From Chryseobacterium sp. (GTDB lineage Bacteria; Bacteroidota; Bacteroidia; Flavobacteriales; Weeksellaceae): 5,001 nt of DNA. Below, in pieces: positions 1 to 5,001 of the stretch. Position numbers and translations under genes: made by a program. The stretch spans positions 1-5,001 of the forward strand of contig RDDY01000175.1 of the NCBI GenBank assembly GCA_003852805.1, in the 5' to 3' direction. The notes under the pieces are model-generated. The model saw only the letters and a list, made by a program, of their open reading frames with translations. It did not search any database and was not told the DNA's origin. Every line of letters begins with the position of its first letter. Position 1 is the stretch's first letter.

Positions 1-42
1 CGGTGAGCATTATTTAGATCGGTGATTTAGGGTTTAGACTTT
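1..42. other. Unassigned sequence downstream of der
   Basis: This is the short stretch beyond the der stop codon. All three plus-strand frames hit a stop within it (TGA at 4-6, TGA at 23-25, TAG at 15-17), so at most the tail of a convergent gene could end here. On the minus strand an ATG lies at 10-8, but only three codons follow before the edge. The hexamer CGGTGA occurs at 1-6 and 20-25, and TTTAG three times (13-17, 26-30, 33-37). I see no convincing hairpin terminator for der. Nothing here can be assigned from the window alone. Confidence 0.4.
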
Positions 43-1350
43 CTATTTTTGGCGGAAGTACACTTCAATGGGCGCGCCGGTAAAATCAAAATTCTTCCGA
101 AGCTGATTTTCCACGAAGCGTTTGTACGGCTCTTTCACATATTGCGGAAGGTTGCAGAAAAACACAAACTGCGGCGACGGCGTGGGCAATTGTACACAAT
201 ATTTGATTTTGATGTATTTGCCTTTGTACGCAGGCGGCGGAGTGGCTTCCATGATCGGCAGCATCACCTCGTTCAGTTTGCTGGTCTTTATCCGTTTCTT
301 GCGGTTTTCGTAAACCTCCATCGCGGTATCCACGGCTTTCAAAATCCGCTGTTTGGTCAGGGCCGAAACAAACAGAATCGGCACATCGGTAAATTGGGAG
401 ATTCTTTCCTTGATATAAGTTTCAAACTTTTTCATGGAATGGGTGTCCTTTTCCACCAGATCCCATTTGTTGACCAATATTACAATGCCCTTACGATTTT
501 TCTGTGCAAGGCCGAAGATGTTCATGTCTTGAGATTCCCAACCTTGTGTGGCATCGATCATCAGGATAACCACATCGGAATGCTCAATAGCGCGGATGGA
601 GCGCATTACGGAGTAAAACTCCAAATCTTCCGAGACTTTGGATTTCCTGCGCATCCCGGCGGTATCTACCAGCACGAACTCGTGCCCGTACTTTTTGTAC
701 AGTGTTTCTATGCTGTCGCGCGTAGTGCCGGCAATATCGGTCACAATGTTTCGGTTGTCGTCCAGCAGCGCGTTTGTCAAAGTAGATTTCCCCACATTCG
801 GTCTTCCTGCAATCGTAATTTTTGGCAAACCTTCGAACGGGTCGACATAATCCGTCGTCGGGAAGTCTTTTACCACATCGTCCAACAGTTCACCCGTACC
901 GCTGCCCGTAGCCGAGGACATGGTATAATATTTCTCGATGCCCAGCTGGTAAAATTCTGTGGCTGCCAGTTCTTCGGTATGAGAATCTACCTTGTTTACC
1001 ACAACGTAAGTGGGTTTGTTTGCGCGGCGCAAGAGTTCGTAAATTTCGCGGTCGGTGTCGGTCAGGCCCTCCTCCACATTCAGCATGAAGATAATGGAAG
1101 TGGCTTCATCCACGGCCAATTGCACCTGGTTGCGGATTTCCTGTTCAAAGATATCCTCCGTCCCCACGTCATAACCACCGGTATCTATGACGGTGAAGTC
1201 TACACCGTTCCAGTCTGATTTTCCGTAATGACGGTCGCGGGTTACGCCTGCCGTACTGTCTACAATGGCTTCTCTTTTTTCGAGAAGTCGGTTGAACAAT
1301 GTTGATTTGCCCACATTCGGACGACCTACAATGGCCACTATATTTGCCAT
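43..1350 (-). CDS. der: Ribosome biogenesis GTPase Der (EngA), tandem GTPase domains
   Basis: Der is an essential cytoplasmic GTPase that binds and helps mature the 50S ribosomal subunit. The 435-residue product has the family's diagnostic layout. GTPase domain 1 has a P-loop GRPNVGKST at residues 9-17, DTGG at 56-59 and NKVD at 119-122. GTPase domain 2 repeats these with GRPNVGKST at 182-190, DTAG at 229-232 and NKWD at 294-297, and SAL near 350 as G5. A C-terminal KH-like domain (about 355-435) includes the typical ATPPP segment. The length is normal for the family. I chose the ATG at 1350 because [16 protein letters not shown] matches the usual N-terminus. The frame stays open to a TTG at 1419, but that TTG lies inside the -7 element and the extension is not family-like. 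The gene is divergent from the DCC gene and probably has its own promoter at 1417-1424. All G-motif residues look intact. Family assignment is very secure. Confidence 0.97.
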   Translation of the reverse strand: MANIVAIVGRPNVGKSTLFNRLLEKREAIVDSTAGVTRDRHYGKSDWNGVDFTVIDTGGYDVGTEDIFEQEIRNQVQLAVDEATSIIFMLNVEEGLTDTDREIYELLRRANKPTYVVVNKVDSHTEELAATEFYQLGIEKYYTMSSATGSGTGELLDDVVKDFPTTDYVDPFEGLPKITIAGRPNVGKSTLTNALLDDNRNIVTDIAGTTRDSIETLYKKYGHEFVLVDTAGMRRKSKVSEDLEFYSVMRSIRAIEHSDVVILMIDATQGWESQDMNIFGLAQKNRKGIVILVNKWDLVEKDTHSMKKFETYIKERISQFTDVPILFVSALTKQRILKAVDTAMEVYENRKKRIKTSKLNEVMLPIMEATPPPAYKGKYIKIKYCVQLPTPSPQFVFFCNLPQYVKEPYKRFVENQLRKNFDFTGAPIEVYFRQK

Positions 1351-1360
1351 AAAATTTTGT

Positions 1361-1380
1361 TTAATAATGAAGATTATTAA
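1361..1380 (-). repeat. AT-rich perfect inverted repeat in der leader
   Basis: TTAATAAT (1361-1368) and ATTATTAA (1373-1380) form a perfect 8-bp inverted repeat around a 4-base spacer. It ends 10 bases before the der start codon. If der is transcribed from the -7 element at 1417-1424, the repeat lies in the 5' UTR and could fold as a weak A-U hairpin. As DNA it could instead be a dyad operator. The symmetry is seen directly; the function is inference. Confidence 0.45.
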
Positions 1381-1381
1381 T

Positions 1382-1405
1382 GGGTTACTCGGTTTCTCCG
1401 AGCCC
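1382..1405 (-). promoter_or_regulatory. GC stem-loop in der 5' leader
   Basis: CTCGG (1388-1392) and CCGAG (1398-1402) pair around a 5-base loop. GGG (1382-1384) and CCC (1403-1405) extend the stem across a 3-base bulge. In the der transcript this hairpin would fall close to the 5' end, next to the A-U hairpin at 1361-1380. It does not resemble a classic terminator for either neighbour, since nothing on the plus strand is transcribed into it from a known gene. A leader structure affecting mRNA stability or translation is plausible but unproven. Confidence 0.35.
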
Positions 1406-1416
1406 AAAAATTTTTG

Positions 1417-1424
1417 CAAAGATA
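1417..1424 (-). promoter_or_regulatory. Bacteroidota-type -7 promoter element for der
   Basis: Read on the minus strand this is TATCTTTG, a perfect match to the phylum's TAnnTTTG -7 consensus. It would start transcription near 1411-1413 and give der a leader of about 60 bases. No clear TTTG -33 element is visible about 20 bases upstream. Confidence 0.6.
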
Positions 1425-1445
1425 CGGATAATGCGGTTTTGTCTT

Positions 1446-1453
1446 TATCTTTG
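1446..1453 (+). promoter_or_regulatory. Bacteroidota-type -7 promoter element for the DCC gene
   Basis: TATCTTTG matches TAnnTTTG exactly. It is the mirror image of the der element at 1417-1424, with 21 bases between them, so the -33 region of each promoter would fall on the other's -7 box. The predicted transcription start is about 1458, at or beside a GTG codon in the DCC reading frame. No good -33 TTTG is present. Confidence 0.5.
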
Positions 1454-1457
1454 TAAT

Positions 1458-1877
1458 GTGAACGGGCAGCACATCCTTTTTTATGACGGCCGCTGCGGCT
1501 TCTGCAATTTTTGGGTGCAGTTTATCTTGGAGCGCGACGCCGAACGACGGTTCCGTTTTGCGTCTTTGCAATCGGATTTCGGGCAAGCTTTCTTGCGAGA
1601 CCGCGGCCTGCCGCAATCAAGTTTCGGCACGCTCTATCTATGGATGCCGCAGCAATATTACCTGACGAAATCTCAGGCGGTATTCAAGATTGCATCACTG
1701 TTAGGCGGATTTTATCGATTGATCGGTTCTCTGCGCCTATTGCCCGCGTGGCTTACCGATCTTGTTTACGATAAAGTGGCGGAGCGCAGAGAAAAGATAG
1801 CCGCACCTACTTGCATGCTGCCGGGGAAAGAGCAACACCGTTTCCTCTCGACTGAGGAAGAATATCGCGCTTTCTGA
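1458..1877 (+). CDS. DCC-family (DUF393) thiol-disulfide oxidoreductase-like protein
   Basis: The product is about 139 residues in this frame. Near its N-terminus it carries [14 protein letters not shown], the DGxCxFC signature that names the DCC family. The CGFC pair is a thioredoxin-like CxxC at residues 13-16. The rest fits the family: [11 protein letters not shown] after the first helix, a hydrophobic segment with the [18 protein letters not shown] pattern, and a closing CMLPG...HRFL. The biochemical role of the family is poorly defined, and a redox function is inferred from the CxxC. The start is uncertain. ATG codons at 1380 and 1431 are in frame, but both lie upstream of the -7 box at 1446-1453, and the family alignment begins just after the GTG at 1458. 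I therefore prefer GTG 1458, which would make the mRNA nearly leaderless. If the -7 call is wrong, ATG 1431 (148 residues) is the alternative. No signal peptide is evident. Confidence 0.85.
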   Translation: MNGQHILFYDGRCGFCNFWVQFILERDAERRFRFASLQSDFGQAFLRDRGLPQSSFGTLYLWMPQQYYLTKSQAVFKIASLLGGFYRLIGSLRLLPAWLTDLVYDKVAERREKIAAPTCMLPGKEQHRFLSTEEEYRAF

Positions 1878-1884
1878 TTTTCAC

Positions 1885-1892
1885 TATCTTTG
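1885..1892 (+). promoter_or_regulatory. Bacteroidota-type -7 promoter element for DUF4290-murA
   Basis: TATCTTTG is a perfect TAnnTTTG match inside the 31-base gap between the DCC stop codon and the DUF4290 start. It predicts a transcript start near 1897-1899 and a leader of only about 10-12 bases. A -33 TTTG is not recognisable, so read-through from the DCC gene may also contribute. Confidence 0.55.
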
Positions 1893-1908
1893 AAGCTTTA
1901 AATTATCA

Positions 1909-2562
1909 ATGGATTACAACTCACAGCGTACTCCGCTGCACATGCCTGAATACGGGCGAATAGTGCAATCTCTGGTGGAGAAATGCAAAACTATAGAAGA
2001 CAAGAACGAGCGATCGGAGATGGCCGCTTCCATCGTAGATTTTATGGGGCAGCGCAACCCTCATCTTCGGGACGAGGAAAACAGTCGGCATAAACTTTGG
2101 GACCATCTTTTCATTTTGGCCGATTATGATCTGGATGTCGATTCGCCCTACCCGATTCCCACACGCGAAAGTTTGAATCGTAAACCCGAACGGATGGAAT
2201 ATCCGTCATCACAAGGCGAATATAAATTCTACGGCAAGAGCATTACGCAGCTGATAGAGCGCGCTATAGAAATGGCCGACGGCGATGAGAAAGAAGCGCT
2301 GATCCAAGTGATTGCCAACAACATGAAAAAATCCTACAACATCTACAACAAAGAGCATGTGCAGGATGAAGTGATCTGTCGTCACTTGCAGGATCTTTCG
2401 GGCGGCCGCTTGGATATTACGGGCTTGGACAGCTTGGACCGCAGCAAGATTTATCACAACCAGAAGAACAACCGCAATTCTCGTCAGCAGCACGGCAACG
2501 GCAAATCAAACAACAATCAACAAAGACGCAATACGCACCACAAAAACAACAAGAGAAACTAA
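1909..2562 (+). CDS. DUF4290 domain-containing protein, function unknown
   Basis: This 217-residue protein matches my recollection of DUF4290, a Bacteroidota-restricted family with no assigned function. Recognisable blocks are PEYGR (13-17), HLRD (52-55), HKLWDHL (61-67), YGK (108-110) and an ANNMKKSYNIYNKEHVQDE stretch (136-154). The body appears mainly helical, with no signal peptide or membrane segment, so it is probably cytoplasmic. Residues 182-217 form a low-complexity tail with 12 Asn, 5 Gln, 4 His, 4 Lys and 5 Arg in 36 positions and no acidic residue. This is likely disordered and could contact RNA or another polyanion (inference). The ATG at 1909 fits the family N-terminus MDYN. The stop codon is 2 bases before murA, indicating co-transcription and probable translational coupling. 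The assignment is strong at family level but gives no biochemical activity. Confidence 0.9.
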   Translation: MDYNSQRTPLHMPEYGRIVQSLVEKCKTIEDKNERSEMAASIVDFMGQRNPHLRDEENSRHKLWDHLFILADYDLDVDSPYPIPTRESLNRKPERMEYPSSQGEYKFYGKSITQLIERAIEMADGDEKEALIQVIANNMKKSYNIYNKEHVQDEVICRHLQDLSGGRLDITGLDSLDRSKIYHNQKNNRNSRQQHGNGKSNNNQQRRNTHHKNNKRN

Positions 2563-2564
2563 GA

Positions 2565-3872
2565 ATGGCGGATGCTTTTGAAATAAGAGGCGGCAAGCGC
2601 CTCAGCGGAGAAATTGTTCCTCAGGGAGCCAAAAATGAGGCTCTGCAAATTCTTTGTGCGGTCCTGATGACCGACGAAGAAGTGCGCATCAAAAACATTC
2701 CGGACATTCAAGACGTCAACCGTCTTATCGAGATCTTGGGCGATCTCTCCGTCAAAATCACAAAAAACGGCAAAGGCGATTACAGCTTCAAAGCAGACTC
2801 GCTCGACCTGGAATACATAAAGTCAGACGAATTCAAGCAAGACGGTGCACGCCTGCGCGGCTCGGTAATGCTGCTGGGGCCCATGCTGGCACGCTTCGGC
2901 GAGGCCTATATGCCCACACCGGGCGGAGACAAAATCGGCCGCCGCCGCTTGGACACTCACTTTCAAGGCTTTGTTGAATTGGGCGCAGACTTCCATTACG
3001 ACGAAGATCAACACTTCTACTCGCTCTCTGCAAAGGAACTGAAAGGGAGCTTTATTCTGTTGGAAGAAGCATCGGTAACCGGCACCGCCAATATTGTTAT
3101 GGCAGCCGTTTTAGCAAAAGGAGTCACAAAGATTTATAACGCCGCCTGCGAGCCTTATCTACAACAGCTTTGCAAAATGCTGAATCTGATGGGCGCAAAG
3201 ATCAGCGGCATTGGCTCAAACTTGTTGACCATCGAGGGTGTAAACAAACTAAACGGCTGCGAGCACACCATGCTGCCGGATATGGTAGAGATCGGTTCGT
3301 GGATCGGCCTTGCAGCCATGACACGGTCGGAGTTGACCATCAAGGAGGTAAGCTGGGAAAACCTGGGCATTATTCCCGACACTTTCCGAAAGTTAGGCAT
3401 CACGATAGAAAAGAAAGGAGACGATATGCTGGTGCCCGCACAAGAGCATTATCACATCCGCAAATTTATCGACGGATCCATCCTGACCGTGACCGACGCG
3501 CCTTGGCCCGGCTTTACGCCCGACCTGCTGTCCATTGTCTTGGTGGTTGCCACACAAGCAAAAGGCAGCGTTCTGGTACATCAGAAAATGTTTGAAAGCC
3601 GATTGTTTTTCGTTGATAAATTGATCGATATGGGCGCGCAGATTATTCTCTGCGACCCGCACCGGGCCACGGTGATAGGCCTAAACCACGAAAGTCCGTT
3701 GCGTGGCACATCCATGATTTCGCCTGACATTCGTGCCGGCAATGCTCTGCTTATTGCTGCACTATCCGCCGAGGGAAAAAGCACGATTCACAACATCGAG
3801 CAGATTGACCGCGGTTATGAAAACATCGATGGCAGGCTTCAGGCGATCGGCGCTGATATTGTACGGATTTAA
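2565..3872 (+). CDS. murA: UDP-N-acetylglucosamine 1-carboxyvinyltransferase MurA (Asp-type active site)
   Basis: MurA transfers the enolpyruvyl group of PEP to UDP-GlcNAc, the first committed step of peptidoglycan synthesis in the cytoplasm. The 435-residue product spans the whole EPSP-synthase-like fold. By motif alignment with E. coli MurA, Lys23-Asn24 (GAKNEAL) match Lys22-Asn23, Arg98 matches Arg91, Arg127 matches Arg120, Asp320 (GFTPDL) matches the catalytic Asp305, and Arg390 (DIRAG) matches Arg397. The loop residue equivalent to Cys115 is Asp122 (PGGDKIG). Cys is the residue alkylated by fosfomycin, and Asp-type MurA enzymes from other bacteria are active and insensitive to the drug. 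The ATG at 2565 gives the expected N-terminus. The gene follows DUF4290 after 2 bases, shows no promoter of its own, and is followed by a terminator. It looks intact and full length. Confidence 0.97.
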   Translation: MADAFEIRGGKRLSGEIVPQGAKNEALQILCAVLMTDEEVRIKNIPDIQDVNRLIEILGDLSVKITKNGKGDYSFKADSLDLEYIKSDEFKQDGARLRGSVMLLGPMLARFGEAYMPTPGGDKIGRRRLDTHFQGFVELGADFHYDEDQHFYSLSAKELKGSFILLEEASVTGTANIVMAAVLAKGVTKIYNAACEPYLQQLCKMLNLMGAKISGIGSNLLTIEGVNKLNGCEHTMLPDMVEIGSWIGLAAMTRSELTIKEVSWENLGIIPDTFRKLGITIEKKGDDMLVPAQEHYHIRKFIDGSILTVTDAPWPGFTPDLLSIVLVVATQAKGSVLVHQKMFESRLFFVDKLIDMGAQIILCDPHRATVIGLNHESPLRGTSMISPDIRAGNALLIAALSAEGKSTIHNIEQIDRGYENIDGRLQAIGADIVRI

Positions 3873-3892
3873 TCGATACTGTTTTTCATACC

Positions 3893-3919
3893 ACTCCGGT
3901 CATTCGCCGGAGTTTTTTT
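3893..3919 (+). terminator. Rho-independent terminator after murA
   Basis: ACTCCGG (3893-3899) and CCGGAGT (3907-3913) form a perfect 7-bp stem around a 7-base loop, followed by an unbroken run of seven T (3913-3919). It begins about 20 bases after the murA stop codon and separates the DUF4290-murA unit from the aminotransferase. Confidence 0.88.
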
Positions 3920-3944
3920 AAGGCTGCATAGGCAGGAAATTCCT

Positions 3945-3952
3945 TATTTTTG
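3945..3952 (+). promoter_or_regulatory. Bacteroidota-type -7 promoter element for the aminotransferase
   Basis: TATTTTTG matches TAnnTTTG. It lies 26 bases after the terminator T-run and 31 bases before the aminotransferase ATG, so a leader of roughly 25-28 bases is predicted. The preceding terminator supports a separate promoter here. A -33 TTTG is not clear. Confidence 0.6.
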
Positions 3953-3974
3953 TAGTACTATTTTAACTGTTAAA
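3953..3974 (+). repeat. Two adjacent palindromes at the aminotransferase start site (possible operator)
   Basis: TAGTACTA (3953-3960) is a perfect 8-base palindrome placed directly after the -7 element, over the predicted transcription start. One base later, TTTAAC and GTTAAA (3962-3967 and 3969-3974) form a perfect 6-bp dyad around a single T. The position just downstream of a promoter is typical of repressor operators. Both are short and AT-rich enough that chance is possible. Confidence 0.3.
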
Positions 3975-3983
3975 GACTGCGTT

Positions 3984-5001
3984 ATGCCAAAGATATCCCG
4001 GCGCGCCATGCAGATGCCTGCATCGCCCATCCGTAAACTTGTTCCTTATGCGTTGGCTGCCAAGCAGAACGGCACCAAAGTATACCACCTGAATATCGGC
4101 CAGCCGGATATCGAAACACCGGCCACCGCCCTAGACGCGTTGAAGGATATCCACCTCAAAGTATTGGAGTATTCGCTTTCCGAGGGAAATTTGGATTACC
4201 GCACCGCCTTAACCAATTACTACCATTCTTTGGGCTTTGCCGATCTGACGACCGAGAACTTTATTGTGACCAACGGCGGATCTGAGGCGCTCAACTTTGC
4301 GTTGTCCACGCTATGTGATCCGGGCGACGAGATCATAATCCCCGAGCCTTATTACGCGAACTACAACGGTTTTTCTCAACACCTCGGCGTTGTGGTCAGA
4401 TCTATTCCGTCAGGTATAGACAGCGGTTTTGCGCTGCCTCCGATCAGCGATTTCGAAGAGTTGATCAACGAGCGCACCAAAGCCATATTGATATGCAACC
4501 CGGGCAATCCCACAGGCTATCTCTACACCCGTGAAGAACTGCAACAGTTGGCAGAAATTGCGTTGAAGCACGACGTGGTCATCATCTCCGATGAAGTCTA
4601 TCGCGAATATGTCTACGACGGCAAGCAGCAAATCTCGATGCTTTCTTTTCCCGAACTGGCGGAGAATTGCATTATCATCGACTCAGAATCAAAACGTTAC
4701 AGCATGTGCGGCGTGCGCATCGGCTGTATGGTAACGCGCTCCAAGAACATTCTGTCAGAAGCGATGAAATTTGCGCAAGCGCGCTTAAGTCCGGTTTTGT
4801 TAGGCCAAATCATTGCCACAAAAGCGCACGAAAACGACAGAGATTACATCTTGAGCGTTCGAGAGGAATATACGCGCCGCCGGAATCTGATGGTGAATCT
4901 GCTGAACGGAATTCCCGGCGTTATTTGCCCGACACCCAAGGGTGCTTTCTACTGTATGGCAGAATTGCCGGTGGATGACAGTGACCGTTTTGCGCAATGG
5001 C
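3984..5001 (+). CDS. Class I PLP-dependent aminotransferase (aspartate aminotransferase-like), 3' end cut by window
   Basis: The first 339 codons are present; the gene runs off the right edge. Family members are usually about 390-430 residues, so perhaps 50-90 residues are missing, including the C-terminal Arg that binds the substrate carboxylate. The fold-type I markers are clear. NIGQPD follows the N-terminal arm. TNGGSEA (96-102) is the PLP-phosphate loop, NPGNPTG (172-178) includes the Asn that contacts the cofactor, and SDEVY (202-206) supplies the Asp and Tyr of the PLP site. SESKRYSMCGVRIG holds the Schiff-base Lys237 and the phosphate-binding Arg245. The ATG at 3984 fits the MPKISRR start I associate with Bacteroidales homologues. 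The enzyme would transfer an amino group between an amino acid and a 2-oxo acid, but the true substrate (Asp, aromatic or other) cannot be fixed from this part. It has its own promoter and is isolated from murA by a terminator. Confidence 0.93.
   Translation, partial: MPKISRRAMQMPASPIRKLVPYALAAKQNGTKVYHLNIGQPDIETPATALDALKDIHLKVLEYSLSEGNLDYRTALTNYYHSLGFADLTTENFIVTNGGSEALNFALSTLCDPGDEIIIPEPYYANYNGFSQHLGVVVRSIPSGIDSGFALPPISDFEELINERTKAILICNPGNPTGYLYTREELQQLAEIALKHDVVIISDEVYREYVYDGKQQISMLSFPELAENCIIIDSESKRYSMCGVRIGCMVTRSKNILSEAMKFAQARLSPVLLGQIIATKAHENDRDYILSVREEYTRRRNLMVNLLNGIPGVICPTPKGAFYCMAELPVDDSDRFAQW

Noticed and set aside
1..25. Possible C-terminus of a convergent plus-strand gene ending at the TGA at 23-25, or the start of a minus-strand gene at the ATG at 10-8.
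   Set aside because: Only a few codons are visible in either case, too few to tell coding from non-coding sequence.
44..51. TATTTTTG on the plus strand, a -7-like match that could drive an antisense transcript into der.
   Set aside because: It is formed by the der stop codon and the last Gln-Lys codons, has no clear -33 element and precedes no plausible gene. Chance is the simpler explanation.
49..1218. A 389-codon open frame on the plus strand, antisense to der.
   Set aside because: It lies entirely within der, whose protein is clearly conserved. Its translation is unusually rich in Phe, His and Arg, with no recognisable domain, as expected of a shadow frame caused by der codon choice.
1351..1419. 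Extended Der N-terminus from a TTG at 1419.
   Set aside because: The TTG is part of the der -7 element, and the added 23 residues do not match the family, which begins just before the first P-loop.
1380..1457. N-terminal extension of the DCC protein from the ATG at 1380 or 1431.
   Set aside because: The extension overlaps both -7 elements and the der leader hairpins and lacks family similarity. The 1431 start is kept only as an alternative.
2654..3595. Several open frames of 60-140 codons overlapping murA on both strands.
   Set aside because: All are contained in the intact murA gene, overlap one another, and show no domain or start signal.
4000..4007. GGCGCGCC occurs twice in the window (71-78 and 4000-4007).
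   Set aside because: Both copies are inside conserved coding sequence (der and the aminotransferase), far apart and without shared context. This is most likely coincidence in GC-rich codons.

Overview
The window looks like an ordinary chromosomal housekeeping segment from a member of the Bacteroidota, probably Bacteroidales. Three things point there. It encodes a DUF4290 protein, a family I know only from this phylum. Three or four gene starts are preceded by the phylum's TAnnTTTG-type -7 promoter element, and none has a clear Shine-Dalgarno sequence. MurA carries Asp in place of the usual catalytic-loop Cys. I cannot name a genus. I see no mobile element, CRISPR array, tRNA or rRNA, and no non-genic stretch reaches 300 bases.

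Layout: positions 1-42 are unassigned. The minus strand from 1350 to 43 encodes the double-GTPase ribosome assembly factor Der (EngA). A short divergent intergenic region follows; it holds two outward-facing -7 elements and two hairpins that would lie in the der leader. On the plus strand come a small DCC-family (DUF393) thiol-disulfide-type protein ending at 1877, then DUF4290 (1909-2562) and murA (2565-3872). DUF4290 and murA are separated by 2 bases and almost certainly share a transcript. A rho-independent terminator closes that unit at 3893-3919. A new -7 element and an operator-like pair of dyads then precede a class I PLP-dependent aminotransferase that starts at 3984 and runs off the right edge.

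How the genes relate: Der acts in 50S ribosome maturation and MurA commits UDP-GlcNAc to peptidoglycan synthesis. The DUF4290 protein, with its basic Asn/Gln/His-rich tail, is the least understood component, and its tight linkage to murA is the main functional clue. The DCC protein and the aminotransferase appear to be independently promoted neighbours. I found no convincing new multi-gene system. The items most worth a second look are the DUF4290-murA pair, the Cys-to-Asp MurA, the symmetrical divergent promoter, the structured der leader, and the palindromes in front of the aminotransferase.
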